64,000 nucleotides of DNA, from positions 8,488,001-8,552,000 of the forward strand of contig NZ_CP114036.1 of assembly GCF_026898115.1 (NCBI RefSeq), read 5' to 3'. Position numbers and translations under genes: made by a program. Of this stretch, positions 1 to 8,385 are shown piece by piece. How positions within the stretch are numbered: position 1 is the first letter of the stretch; each line of letters starts with the position of its first letter. This DNA comes from Streptomyces sp. S465 (lineage in GTDB: Bacteria > Actinomycetota > Actinomycetes > Streptomycetales > Streptomycetaceae). Under the pieces are notes generated by a model that was given only the letters and a program-made list of their open reading frames with translations, had not been told where the DNA came from and searched no databases.

Positions 1-84
1 ATCTCCTGGACGCTCGCGGCCGTGGTGCTCACCGCCGCCGTCCATGCCGCGCTCCTGGACACCGGCCGCACCCCCGGTGGCTGA
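1..84 (+). CDS. C-terminal end of a truncated, probably membrane protein
   Basis: Frame 1 is open from the window edge to a TGA at 82-84 and encodes 27 residues. The first half is hydrophobic (Ala/Val/Leu-rich) and ends in a short polar tail, as in the last membrane helix of an integral membrane protein. It converges on the SDR gene that follows, only 16 bases away. The fragment is too short to assign a family, and the frame choice rests only on composition and the clean stop just before the neighbouring gene. Confidence 0.45.
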   Translation: MSWTLAAVVLTAAVHAALLDTGRTPGG

Positions 85-100
85 CCGCCGGGCGCGGACG

Positions 101-838
101 TCAGCTCTGTGCGGTGGGGCGGACCACGATCTCCCCGACGTCGACACCGGCCGGCTGCTCGATGGCGAACGCGATGGCGCGGGCGATGGCGTCCGGGGAC
201 ATCGCGATCTTGTCCATGCCCTCCTGTATCCCGCTCCGCGTGGCCGGGTCGGTGATGGAATCCGCGAGTTCCGTCCGGGTGAACCCGGGCGAGACGGTGG
301 TCACCCGCAGCGTCTCGCCGGCCTCCTGGCGCAGCCCTTCGGAGATGGCCCGTACGGCGTTCTTGGTGCCGGCGTAGACCGACATCGTCGGGACGATGGT
401 CAGCCCGGCGGTGGAGAGGGTGTGTACGAAATGCCCGAAGCCCTGCGCGCGGAAGACGGGCAGCGCTTCGGCGATGCCGTACAGCACCCCCTTGATGTTG
501 ACGTCGACCATCTCCTCCCAGTCCGCGACGCGCAGATCGTCGAGGGCGGAGATCGGGCTGATACCGGCGTTGCCGACCAGGACATCGAGCTGTCCGTACC
601 GTCTCCGTGCCGTCGCGACCAGCCGGGACAGATCCTCGCGCCGCTTGACATCCGTGACGACCGGGACCGCCTCGCCGCCCGCCGCCGCGATCCGGTCCGC
701 CAGCGCCTCGATGCGGTGCGACCGCCGCGCGCCGAGGACGACCTTCGCGCCGCGCTCGGCGAGCAGCAGCGCGGTCGCCTCGCCGATGCCGCTGCTCGCG
801 CCCGTAATGGCGACGACCTTGCCTTCGATACCCGACAT
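101..838 (-). CDS. SDR family NAD(P)-dependent oxidoreductase
   Basis: Classical short-chain dehydrogenase of 245 residues. The Rossmann motif TGASSGIG is at residues 12-19, NAG at about 90-92, and the catalytic Ser142, Tyr155 and Lys159 (YAGTK) are all present. Family knowledge predicts reversible oxidation of an alcohol, cytosolic; the substrate is unknown. I chose the ATG at 838 because GGAAGGA lies 6 bases upstream; an ATG at 841 and an in-frame TTG further out fit the spacing less well. It is divergent from a TetR gene, and two palindromes sharing CTAAGTGG lie between them, so repression by that TetR is the likely control. Confidence 0.93.
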   Translation of the reverse strand: MSGIEGKVVAITGASSGIGEATALLLAERGAKVVLGARRSHRIEALADRIAAAGGEAVPVVTDVKRREDLSRLVATARRRYGQLDVLVGNAGISPISALDDLRVADWEEMVDVNIKGVLYGIAEALPVFRAQGFGHFVHTLSTAGLTIVPTMSVYAGTKNAVRAISEGLRQEAGETLRVTTVSPGFTRTELADSITDPATRSGIQEGMDKIAMSPDAIARAIAFAIEQPAGVDVGEIVVRPTAQS

Positions 839-888
839 CATGGGTCCTTCCAAGAAGAAAAAGGGGGAGGTGGCGATGGACTACAGTG

Positions 889-943
889 CTAAGTGGAGGC
901 GCCGCCACTTCACCGAAGCCTAAGTGGAAGTCCCTCCGCTTAG
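889..943. promoter_or_regulatory. Two operator-like palindromes between SDR and TetR genes
   Basis: Positions 891-910 form a 20-base palindrome (AAGTGGAGGCGCCGCCACTT) with one mismatched pair around GGCGCC. Positions 920-943 form a second dyad with arms CTAAGTGGA and TCCGCTTAG (8 of 9 match). CTAAGTGG starts at 889 and at 920, so the sites repeat every 31 bases, about three helical turns. This is the arrangement expected for paired TetR dimers over divergent promoters. The assignment to the adjacent TetR is inference. Confidence 0.7.
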
Positions 944-970
944 CAACACGAATCGAGGAGAGAGCCGCCG

Positions 971-1549
971 ATGGCCAGAGACCCAGGGCGCCCCCTGCGG
1001 GCCGACGCACAGCGCAACCGGGAGAAGATCCTCTCCACGGCGGTGCGGGTGTTCGCCGAGGAAGGGCTGGACGCCCGCCTCGAGCGCATCGCCAAGGAGG
1101 CGGGCGTGGGCACCGGCACCCTCTACCGGAACTTCCCGACCCGGGAGCTGCTGATCGAGGCCGCCTACCGCAACGAACTCGCCCGGCTCTGTGCCGCCGC
1201 CCCCGAACTGCTGGCGACCCTGCCCCCGCGCGAGGCCCTGCGCGCCTGGCTGGGCCGTTTCATGGACTACGCCAACGCCAAGCTGGGCATGGCGGACGCG
1301 CTGCGGGGCGTCGTCGCGTCGGGCGTCAACCCCTACGCCCAGAGCCACGAGATGATCCAGGACGCTCTGACGCGGCTGATGGACGCCGCCGTCACGGCCG
1401 GTGCGATCCGGTCGGACATCGGCGCCACCGACATGTTCGCCGCGCTCACCGGTATCGCCCTCGCCTCGGGCAAGCCCGAACAGCGGGAGCAGGCCGACCG
1501 TCTGCTCGACCTCACCCTGGACGGGCTCAGCGCCGCCCCCCGGCCGTAG
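971..1549 (+). CDS. TetR family transcriptional regulator
   Basis: 192-residue regulator with an N-terminal TetR DNA-binding domain. The helix-turn-helix lies at about residues 37-55 and ends in the typical TGTLYRNF recognition helix. The C-terminal part is a ligand/dimerisation domain of the type found in many Streptomyces repressors (ends DGLSAAPRP). An AGGAG-like ribosome site at 955-960 supports the ATG at 971. The gene is divergent from an SDR gene, and the shared gap carries two matching palindromes, so it probably represses itself and the dehydrogenase. The ligand is unknown, presumably a substrate or relative of the SDR substrate. Confidence 0.93.
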   Translation: MARDPGRPLRADAQRNREKILSTAVRVFAEEGLDARLERIAKEAGVGTGTLYRNFPTRELLIEAAYRNELARLCAAAPELLATLPPREALRAWLGRFMDYANAKLGMADALRGVVASGVNPYAQSHEMIQDALTRLMDAAVTAGAIRSDIGATDMFAALTGIALASGKPEQREQADRLLDLTLDGLSAAPRP

Positions 1550-1568
1550 CGGCCACGGACCGCGGTGG

Positions 1569-2810
1569 TCAGGGGCGGCCGGTGAGTTCGACCGTACAGC
1601 CGCGCAGCTCATAGCCGGCGATCGGGTCCTTGAAGCCGACCCTGGGCGGGGTCGTCATACGGATGCCGGGCAGGGCGAACAGGCGGCTGAGGAAGACGTC
1701 CGTCTCCAGGAGCGCGACCGGGGCTCCGGGGCATGTGTGCGCACCGTCCCCGAAGGACAGCCCCGGCGCCCCGGCGCCCGCGGCCATCGGGCGGCCCGGA
1801 CGGAGCCGCTCCGGCCGCTCACCCACCGTACGGCCGTCGAGATTGGCGCGGTGGAGGACGACGTCGACCAGCTCCCCGGCCGGAATCGTCACCTCCGCCC
1901 CCGGTTCCCCGCCGCCCGGCAGCCGGAGCGGGGCGGTGGTCCGGCGGCGGAGCCGGCCGATGACCGGTTCGAGCCGCAGGATCTCCTGGAGGATCGCGAT
2001 CCTGCCGGGCTCGTCGGCCGCCCGGTACCGCGCCAGCAGCGCGGCGTCGTCGAACAGATGCCACGCCGCCACAGTGACGAACTCCCGGGTGGTGACCATC
2101 CCCGCGGCGGCGAAGGTGAGACATTCCCCCAGGATCTCGCCGGCCGAGCACCCCTCATCCAGCAGATGGGAGATCAGGTCGTCGCGCCGCCGCCGTCGCC
2201 GGGCCCGTACGGCCGGGCGGACATCACCCCAGTAGACCCGCAGCCAGTTCGCGTATCCCCGCAACAGCCATCGGATTCCGCGCAGACTGGTCAGCCCCGG
2301 GGTGCCGAATTCCTCGGGGAAGAACCGCTCCAGCCGCTCCTGGATCCCCGGCCGGCTCTCGGTCAGGCCGATCACCGCACCGGCCACCTCGATCGCCAGA
2401 TGGAAACCCGCCTCGGCGAGCTGGCCCCGGCCGGTCTCCCGGATGGTGTCGATCCGCGCCTCCGCCACCCGGACCATGATCTCGCGATAGTGCTCGTCCA
2501 CCCGGCGCGGGGTGAAGAACCGGGCCGTCTGCCGCCGGTCCGCACGGTGTTCGGGCCCGTCCCGGTAGAGCACCGGCCGCCGGAGCCGCGACGGCAGCTT
2601 CTCCACGGTCTCGATGCCGAGCCCGGCCTGCACGGTGCCGGTGCTGCGCAGCACGGTGCGGGCCTCGGCGTAGCCGGACACCTGCCAGACCCCGTCCGGC
2701 CCGCGCAGCACCGGGCAGCCGCCCTGGTCCGGCCCCCGGTCGACCTTGCGCCCCCCGTACTCCCGCGCCCCGCTCTCCGCAGAGCCGTCGTCGTGCGACG
2801 GGCTGTCCAT
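1569..2810 (-). CDS. Cytochrome P450
   Basis: 413-residue bacterial class I P450. The ExxR motif is Glu276-Arg279 in helix K, and the heme-ligand loop FGDGAHTCPG places the thiolate at Cys360. Helix I reads AAAGMVTTRE at about 234-243: the oxygen-activating Thr is present, but the acidic residue normally just before it is Val239. Loss of that acid occurs in some P450s with altered proton delivery. GGAGG 8 bases before the ATG supports the start. It needs ferredoxin and reductase partners, not encoded here. It sits convergent to the TetR and divergent from an XRE regulator. The substrate cannot be inferred. Confidence 0.93.
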   Translation of the reverse strand: MDSPSHDDGSAESGAREYGGRKVDRGPDQGGCPVLRGPDGVWQVSGYAEARTVLRSTGTVQAGLGIETVEKLPSRLRRPVLYRDGPEHRADRRQTARFFTPRRVDEHYREIMVRVAEARIDTIRETGRGQLAEAGFHLAIEVAGAVIGLTESRPGIQERLERFFPEEFGTPGLTSLRGIRWLLRGYANWLRVYWGDVRPAVRARRRRRRDDLISHLLDEGCSAGEILGECLTFAAAGMVTTREFVTVAAWHLFDDAALLARYRAADEPGRIAILQEILRLEPVIGRLRRRTTAPLRLPGGGEPGAEVTIPAGELVDVVLHRANLDGRTVGERPERLRPGRPMAAGAGAPGLSFGDGAHTCPGAPVALLETDVFLSRLFALPGIRMTTPPRVGFKDPIAGYELRGCTVELTGRP

Positions 2811-2895
2811 CCCGGCCCCCTCCGTCGATGGTCCCGGCCTCAGACTAGGAGTAGCGCGGCCACCTTACGGGGTCCATACACCGCGTTCCCCCTCC

Positions 2896-2901
2896 TAAGC
2901 T
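2896..2901 (+). promoter_or_regulatory. Candidate -10 box (TAAGCT) for a leaderless mRNA
   Basis: TAAGCT fits the actinobacterial TAnnnT consensus and lies 7 bases before the ATG at 2909, which has no recognisable ribosome-binding site. This geometry predicts transcription starting at or next to the start codon. No convincing -35 hexamer is visible. Confidence 0.45.
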
Positions 2902-2908
2902 CGCCTTC

Positions 2909-3784
2909 ATGGACAGCGAGAACTCTCTGGGGCGTTTTCTGCGGGCCCGCCGTGAGCGGGTGCGACCCGAGGACGTGGGCATCCTGCCCGGCTCCCGACG
3001 CCGGGTGGCGGGGCTGCGCCGGGAAGAGGTCGCCCTGCTGTCGGGGGTCAGCACCGACTACTACGTACGCCTGGAGCAGGGCCGGGAGCGGCACCCCTCC
3101 GCTCAGGTGGTCGAGGCCCTGGCCCGCGCGCTGGTGCTGGAGGAGGACGCGGCGGCCCATCTGCACCGGCTGGCCCGCCCGGCCCCCGTCCGGCGCCGCC
3201 CGGCCGCGCGGCGGGAGCGGGTGAGCCCGGCCCTGCTGCGGATGATGGAGGGCTGGCCGCGGACACCGGCCGTGGTCCTGGGGCGCTGTCTGACCGTACT
3301 GGCCCACAACGCCCTGGGCGGGGCCCTGTTCGACGGGCACACCCACAGCCGGGACCTGATGCGGCTGGTCTTCCTCGACCCGGACGCGCGCGAGTTCTAC
3401 CCCGACTGGGACCGGGTGGCGGTCAACACCGTCGCCGGGCTGCGCGCGGCGGCCGGGATCGACGAGGAGGATCCCGAACTGATCGCCGTCGTCGGTGAGC
3501 TGTCGCTCAAGAGCGAGACGTTCCGGCGGCTGTGGGCCCGCCACGACATCCGTCAGAAGACCCATGAGACCAAGCGCTTCCGCCACCGCCTGGTCGGTGA
3601 GCTGACGCTGGAGTACGAGGCGCTGACCGTGAACAGCGCCCCCGGCCAGCAGCTCATCGTCTACCAGGCCGAACCGGGCAGCCCCTCCGAACAGGCGCTG
3701 GCCCTGCTGGGCAGCCTCACCGCCGACGCGGTGGAGGCGCCCCACCGTGTCGATCGCACCACGACGAAGGATCGTTCCATATGA
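2909..3784 (+). CDS. MmyB-like XRE family regulator
   Basis: 291 residues. An N-terminal Cro/C1-type helix-turn-helix (residues about 10-75) carries the signature RREEVALLSGVSTDYYVRLE. It is followed by a C-terminal MmyB/MLTR-type ligand-binding domain of about 170 residues, a PAS-like fold known to bind fatty acids in relatives. Such regulators usually control an adjacent short-chain dehydrogenase. Here the stop overlaps the start of the SDR gene (ATGA at 3781-3784), implying translational coupling. No ribosome site is visible; a TAAGCT box 7 bases upstream suggests a leaderless message. Confidence 0.92.
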   Translation: MDSENSLGRFLRARRERVRPEDVGILPGSRRRVAGLRREEVALLSGVSTDYYVRLEQGRERHPSAQVVEALARALVLEEDAAAHLHRLARPAPVRRRPAARRERVSPALLRMMEGWPRTPAVVLGRCLTVLAHNALGGALFDGHTHSRDLMRLVFLDPDAREFYPDWDRVAVNTVAGLRAAAGIDEEDPELIAVVGELSLKSETFRRLWARHDIRQKTHETKRFRHRLVGELTLEYEALTVNSAPGQQLIVYQAEPGSPSEQALALLGSLTADAVEAPHRVDRTTTKDRSI

Positions 3785-4629
3785 CCGTCAATGACTCGCC
3801 CGTCTGGTTCATCACCGGTTGTTCGACCGGTCTGGGCCGGGCACTCGCCACCGCCGTCCTCGACCACGGCCACCGGGCGGTGGTCACCGCCCGCGACCCC
3901 CGGCAGGTGGCCGACATCGTCGCCGGGCACGAGGGCCGCGCGCTGGCCCTGGCACTCGACGTCACCGACACGGCGCGGGTGACGGAGGCCGTCAAGGAGG
4001 CGGAAACCGCCTTCGGCCGCATCGACGTCCTGGTCAACAACGCCGGCTACGGCTACCTCGCCGCCCTCGAGGAGGGCGAGGACGAGGAGGTCCGGGCCCT
4101 GTTCGACACCAATGTCTTCGGCTTGGTGGACGTCACCCGCGCGGTGCTGCCGGGCATGCGGGCCCGCCGCGCCGGCCACATCGTGAACATCTCCTCCCTC
4201 GGCGGCCTGGCCGCCTTCGGCGCCACCGGCTACTACCACGCCACCAAGTTCGCCGTGGAGGGCCTCTCCGAATCGCTCGCCGCCGAGGTGGCCCCCCTGG
4301 GCATCAAGGTGACGATCGTCGAGCCCGCCGCCTTCCGCACCAACTGGTCCGGCCCCTCCATGCGGCAGTCCGCCACCACCATCGACGACTACGCCGGGAC
4401 CGCGGGCGCCCGGCGCACCAGCACCCTGGCCACGTATGGCCGGCAGCCCGGGGACCCGGTCCGGGCGAGCGAGGCCATCATCGGCGTGGTCGAGGCGGAA
4501 GAACCCCCGCTGCGGCTGCTGCTGGGCAAGGCCGCCTACGACATCGCCCAGGCCAGGCTGGACTCCCTCAGGACCGCCTTCGACACCTGGCGGGAGGTCA
4601 CCCTCGGCGTCGACTACCCGGCCGCCTAG
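3781..4629 (+). CDS. SDR family oxidoreductase, coupled to MmyB-like regulator
   Basis: 282-residue classical SDR. The cofactor motif TGCSTGLG is at residues 12-19, NNAG at 86-89, catalytic Ser139, and the YxxxK pair Tyr152/Lys156. Its length and N-terminal sequence fit the SDR subgroup often annotated as oxidoreductases of unknown substrate next to MmyB-type regulators. The start codon overlaps the regulator stop, so the two genes form a coupled bicistron. The substrate is not deducible. A second, unrelated SDR lies 3 kb upstream on the other strand with its own TetR. Confidence 0.93.
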   Translation: MTVNDSPVWFITGCSTGLGRALATAVLDHGHRAVVTARDPRQVADIVAGHEGRALALALDVTDTARVTEAVKEAETAFGRIDVLVNNAGYGYLAALEEGEDEEVRALFDTNVFGLVDVTRAVLPGMRARRAGHIVNISSLGGLAAFGATGYYHATKFAVEGLSESLAAEVAPLGIKVTIVEPAAFRTNWSGPSMRQSATTIDDYAGTAGARRTSTLATYGRQPGDPVRASEAIIGVVEAEEPPLRLLLGKAAYDIAQARLDSLRTAFDTWREVTLGVDYPAA

Positions 4630-4776
4630 GCCCTGCCCGGCACCTGGCGCCGTCCGCCGGAGACGGTGCGCGCGGCGTCTGGTGCGGGGGCACTTCCCAG
4701 CGGTAGCCGGGGGCGCTGTGCCAGGCGTCGCCGGCCAGGCGAGATCTGGCGGACAGGACCTGGCCCCGCCGGGCTG

Positions 4777-5112
4777 TCAGCGGGCCCGCGCCCGGCGGCC
4801 GAACCGGCGCGGCAGCCCCCGCCGCGCCCGGGAGGTCCGCGTCCCGGAGGGCCGACGGCCCGCCGGGGCGCGGCTCGGCGTCCACCGGCCGTCGGGGGAG
4901 AGGATCGGCGCCTTGCGCTCCGCCTGCGCCCGGATCTCGTGGTGGGAGTCGTGGGCGGCCACCCGGAACGCCTCGTCATGGGAGGCCAGGGCCGCCCGCA
5001 GGGCCGCGCCGGTCGCACCACGGCGACGGGCCAGGGACGCCACCCAGCCGAGGAAGCCCATGATCGCGGCGAGCACACCGGCGACGATCAGGTACGGCAG
5101 TAAGTCACCCAT
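4777..5112 (-). CDS. Small membrane protein of unknown function
   Basis: 111 residues. A single hydrophobic helix at about residues 5-27 is followed by a charged region containing HDEAFR and HDSHHEIR, then a basic, Pro/Arg/Gly-rich tail (ends RRFGRRARAR). This is consistent with an N-terminally anchored protein with a cytoplasmic domain. I do not recognise a characterised family. Codon bias is normal for the window. It lies convergent to the SDR at 4629 and 85 bases upstream of the uppP stop on the same strand as uppP. Confidence 0.65.
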   Translation of the reverse strand: MGDLLPYLIVAGVLAAIMGFLGWVASLARRRGATGAALRAALASHDEAFRVAAHDSHHEIRAQAERKAPILSPDGRWTPSRAPAGRRPSGTRTSRARRGLPRRFGRRARAR

Positions 5113-5197
5113 GGGACGAGCCTACGCACCGCCGCACATCGTCGCGGACGGCCGGCTCGAGCCGGCCCAGACGCACCGGGCCGGCTCGGGGACGGCG

Positions 5198-6034
5198 TCA
5201 GGCGTTCAGCACACCCGTGCCGAGCAGCCCCAGCAGCGCCACACCGACGACGATCCGGTAGATCACGAAGGCGTTGAACGAATGCTTGGCGACGAACTTC
5301 AGCAGCCAGGCGATGGAGGCGTACGCCACGGCGAAGGACACCGCCGTGCCCACCGCGAGCGGCACCGCGCCCACCGCGCCGCCCATGGCGTCCTTGAGCT
5401 CGTACAGCCCCGCGCCGGTCAGCGACGGGATGCCCAGGAAGAAGGAGAGCCGGGTGGCGGCCACCCGGTCCAGGTCCAGGATGAGACCGGTGGACATCGT
5501 GGCGCCCGAGCGGGAGAAGCCGGGGAAGAGCAGGGCCAGGATCTGCGCGCAGCCGACCAGCATCGCGTCCTTGAAGCCGGTGTCGTCCTCGCCGCGCTTG
5601 TGGCGGCCCATCCGGTCGGCCGCCCACATCAGCCCGCTGCCCCCGATCAGCGAGGCGGCCACCACCCACAGGGAGGCGAGCGGGCCGTCGATCAGGGGTT
5701 TGGCCGCGAGGCCCACGATCACGATGGGGATCGTGGCGTAGATGACCCACCAGGTGAACTTGTAGTCGTGGTGGTACCTCTGCTCGCGGTCGGCCAGCCC
5801 GCGCCCCCACGCGGTGACGTAGCGGACGATGTCGCGGAAGAAGTACAGCAGGACGGCGGCGATGGCGCCCACCTGGATCACCGCGGTGAAGGCCACGACG
5901 GAGGTGTCGTCGACCGGGATGTCCAACAGCCCTTCAGCGATCTTGAGGTGGCCGGTGGAGGAGATCGGGAGGAATTCGGTGACCCCCTCCACGACGCCGA
6001 GGATGACGGCCTGTCCGATGCTGATCGCGCTCAC
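5198..6034 (-). CDS. uppP: Undecaprenyl-diphosphatase UppP (BacA)
   Basis: 278-residue polytopic membrane enzyme. UppP dephosphorylates undecaprenyl diphosphate to recycle the lipid carrier for peptidoglycan and other wall polymers, and extra copies give bacitracin tolerance. Both family signatures are clear: EGVTEFLPISSTGHL at 16-30 (the ExxxE pair is Glu16/Glu20) and PGFSRSG at 171-177. Length and hydrophobic pattern match the family. The start is GTG at 6034 with only a weak GGGAC upstream. A perfect 8+8 inverted repeat lies 41 bases upstream, which may be an operator. Confidence 0.97.
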   Translation of the reverse strand: MSAISIGQAVILGVVEGVTEFLPISSTGHLKIAEGLLDIPVDDTSVVAFTAVIQVGAIAAVLLYFFRDIVRYVTAWGRGLADREQRYHHDYKFTWWVIYATIPIVIVGLAAKPLIDGPLASLWVVAASLIGGSGLMWAADRMGRHKRGEDDTGFKDAMLVGCAQILALLFPGFSRSGATMSTGLILDLDRVAATRLSFFLGIPSLTGAGLYELKDAMGGAVGAVPLAVGTAVSFAVAYASIAWLLKFVAKHSFNAFVIYRIVVGVALLGLLGTGVLNA

Positions 6035-6074
6035 GTGTCCCGTCCCGCTGGGGTCTTCCCGTACACCGGTGAAT

Positions 6075-6092
6075 GTCTACGGGACCGTAGAC
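6075..6092. promoter_or_regulatory. Perfect inverted repeat upstream of uppP
   Basis: GTCTACGG and CCGTAGAC form a perfect 8-base inverted repeat with a 2-base spacer, 41 bases before the uppP start. Its size and position suit a dimeric regulator site overlapping the uppP promoter. The regulator is unknown. Confidence 0.5.
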
Positions 6093-6193
6093 GATGGATC
6101 GGGGGGTGACCACTTGGCAGGGCCGCCCGTGGGGGACCCGGCGGGAAAAAGTGTGCCAAGCGGCTCCCGGTGGACGCCGTTCATGCGCCGTCG

Positions 6194-6226
6194 CGGCCCG
6201 TGCCCGACGGGTGCGGGCACGGGCCG
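6194..6226 (-). terminator. Hairpin terminator downstream of the SseB-like gene
   Basis: A perfect 12-base stem (CGGCCCGTGCCC at 6194-6205 with its complement at 6215-6226) and a 9-base loop lie 24 bases past the stop of the minus-strand gene ending at 6250. There is no U tract, which is common for Streptomyces terminators. Confidence 0.6.
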
Positions 6227-6249
6227 ACGTGGGCGATGGGGGAAGGAGG

Positions 6250-6663
6250 TCAGGCGGCCGGACCGGAGCCGCTGAGCAGGGTCCGTACGCCGTTGGCCGA
6301 GAGGGTGACGGCCTCCGGGGCGCCCGCGTCGATGGTCAGCGAGAGCTCCTCGGAGGGCCAGCCCTGGGCCAGCGCTCCCAGCGGCACCAGGTGGTACCGC
6401 TCGATCTGCGGCAGGGCCTGGTGCATCCGGGCCGGAGTGGTGAAGACCGGTACCAGCTGCGCCCCGTCCTCCTGCTGGAACACGGGCAGGGTCACGGCCT
6501 GCGGGTCCGGCTCCTCGCCGGTCTCGGCGGAGGGGAGCAGGACCTCACTGTTGGCAAGGGTGTTCAGCGCCGTCTCGTCCGCCCGGTCGGCCGCCAGCTC
6601 GCCGAGGGCCTGCTGGGTGGCGGAGACGCTTTCGTCGGAAGGGCTGGTCATGATTCCGTCCAT
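6250..6663 (-). CDS. SseB-family domain protein
   Basis: 137-residue acidic soluble protein. The central part (LANSEVLLPSAE, then TLPVFQQEDGAQLVPVFTT) matches the SseB N-terminal domain, a small alpha/beta domain found in type III secretion-associated SseB and in many actinobacterial proteins with no secretion system. Its role in Streptomyces is unknown. Two starts are possible, ATG at 6663 or ATG at 6651; the latter has a weak GGACGG before it. It is flanked by a hairpin downstream and lies beyond glpK on the same strand. Confidence 0.8.
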   Translation of the reverse strand: MDGIMTSPSDESVSATQQALGELAADRADETALNTLANSEVLLPSAETGEEPDPQAVTLPVFQQEDGAQLVPVFTTPARMHQALPQIERYHLVPLGALAQGWPSEELSLTIDAGAPEAVTLSANGVRTLLSGSGPAA

Positions 6664-6828
6664 GGATCGGGTTCAGGTCTTCATGGGTTTCTGGGTCCCA
6701 GAGCGGCTCGTTGCAACAGCCGCGGCTGGCTCGAATACCCCGGCGTGTGGAGCTCACACATCCCCACCGGAGTCGATTCCTCCGCCGCGGCGCGTCCTGT
6801 GCCGGGGCGCGTCCCGCGCGGGAGCGGG

Positions 6829-8334
6829 CTATGGCCTGGCCCAGCCCAGCGACCTCTGGACCGCCCGCCGCCAGTTCTCGTACTCCGCCTCCCGCCGCGC
6901 GGGGTCCATGGTGGGCTCCCACTGGGCGGCGCGGTGCCAGTTGCGGCGCAGCCCCTCCAGGTCCGGCCAGTAGCCGGCGGTGAGCCCGGCGGCGTAGGCG
7001 GCGCCGAGGGAGACGGTCTCGGAGACCATGGGGCGCACCACGGGCATGTCCAGGACGTCGGCGAGGAACTGCATCAGCAGATTGTTGGAGGTCATCCCGC
7101 CGTCCACCTTCAGTTGACGCAGGGGCTGCGGGGAGTCGGCGTTCATCGCGTCGACCACCTCCCGGGTCTGCCATCCGGTGGCCTCCAGGACGGCCCGTGC
7201 CAGATGTCCCTTGGTGATGTACGAGGTGAGTCCGACGACCACCCCGCGTGCGTCGCTGCGCCAGTGCGGGGCGAACAGTCCGGAGAAGGCGGGGACGATG
7301 TAGCAGCCGCCGTTGTCCTCGACACCGCGGGCGAGGGTCTCTATCTCGGGGGCGCTGTGGATCATTCCCAGCCGGTCGCGGAACCACTGCACCAGTGAGC
7401 CGGTGACGGCGATCGGGCCTTCCAGTGCGTAGACCGGCGGTTCGTCGCCGATCCGGTAGCCCACCGTGGTGAGCAGTCCGTGCCGGGAGCGTACGAGGTC
7501 GGTGCCGGTGTTGAGCAGCAGGAAGCTGCCGGTGCCGTAGGTGCATTTGGCCTCGCCGCGGCCGAAGCAGGTCTGCCCGAACAGCGCGGCCTGCTGGTCG
7601 CCGAGGGCGGCGCAGATCGGGACGCCGGGCAGCAGGGCGCGGGCCGTGCCGTAGCACTCGGCGGAGGCGCGGATCCGCGGCAGCATGGCCCGGGGCACGT
7701 CGAAATAGGCCAGTAGTTCGTCGTCCCAGGTCAGGGTGCGGATGTTCATGAGCATGGTGCGGCTGGCGTTGGTGGCGTCGGTGAGGTGGATGCCGCCGTC
7801 GGGGCCTCCGGTGAGGTTCCAGATCAGCCAGCTCTCCATCGTGCCGAAGAGCACATCGCCGCGTTCCGCGCGTTCGCGCAGGCCGTCGAGGTGGTCGAAC
7901 AGCCAGCGCAGCCGCGGTGCGGAGAAGTAGGTGGTGGGTGACAGGCCGCAGCGTTCGAGGAAGAAGTCGTCCCCGGTGGTCCGCCGCAGTTCCTCGACGT
8001 AGCCGCTGGTGCGGGTGTCCTGCCAGGTGATGGCGTGGCTGACCGGAACGCCGGTGCGGCGGTCCCAGACCACCGTGGTCTCGCGCTGATTGGCGATGCC
8101 GATCGCGGTGATCTGGCCGGGTTCGATCCCCGCGCCCGCCAGGGCCCGGGGGACGACGGAGCGGCGCAGCTGGGACCAGATCTCGGTGGGGTCGTGCTCG
8201 GCCCAGCCGGGCTTGGCGTAGTGCTGTTCGTGTTCTCGCTGGGCGACCGACACCAGCCGTCCCTGGTGGTCGAAGAGGATGCACCGGGTGGACATGGTGC
8301 CCTGGTCGATGGACATCACATAGCGTTCAACCAT
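6829..8334 (-). CDS. glpK: Glycerol kinase
   Basis: 501 residues, the usual length. The N-terminal FGGY-kinase phosphate motif DQGTMSTR is at residues 10-17, and the C-terminal half has the typical glycerol kinase pattern (GWQTREVVDAM, LKVDGGMTSNNLLMQFLAD). It phosphorylates glycerol to sn-glycerol 3-phosphate with ATP in the cytosol. It follows an IclR-family gene by 51 bases on the same strand, suggesting one operon under that regulator. No glpF facilitator or glpD dehydrogenase is adjacent, unlike the S. coelicolor gyl operon, so this is either a second kinase copy or a split pathway. Confidence 0.97.
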   Translation of the reverse strand: MVERYVMSIDQGTMSTRCILFDHQGRLVSVAQREHEQHYAKPGWAEHDPTEIWSQLRRSVVPRALAGAGIEPGQITAIGIANQRETTVVWDRRTGVPVSHAITWQDTRTSGYVEELRRTTGDDFFLERCGLSPTTYFSAPRLRWLFDHLDGLRERAERGDVLFGTMESWLIWNLTGGPDGGIHLTDATNASRTMLMNIRTLTWDDELLAYFDVPRAMLPRIRASAECYGTARALLPGVPICAALGDQQAALFGQTCFGRGEAKCTYGTGSFLLLNTGTDLVRSRHGLLTTVGYRIGDEPPVYALEGPIAVTGSLVQWFRDRLGMIHSAPEIETLARGVEDNGGCYIVPAFSGLFAPHWRSDARGVVVGLTSYITKGHLARAVLEATGWQTREVVDAMNADSPQPLRQLKVDGGMTSNNLLMQFLADVLDMPVVRPMVSETVSLGAAYAAGLTAGYWPDLEGLRRNWHRAAQWEPTMDPARREAEYENWRRAVQRSLGWARP

Positions 8335-8385
8335 GGCCTGGCCTGCCTTCGGGCGCGTTCCGCGCGGGGCGTGGGGGCGTGGGGG

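Noticed and set aside
4598..4885. A 95-codon minus-strand frame between the SDR and the small membrane protein
   Set aside because: It overlaps coding sequence on both sides, has no ribosome site and reads as Pro/Arg/Gly-rich low complexity typical of a shadow.
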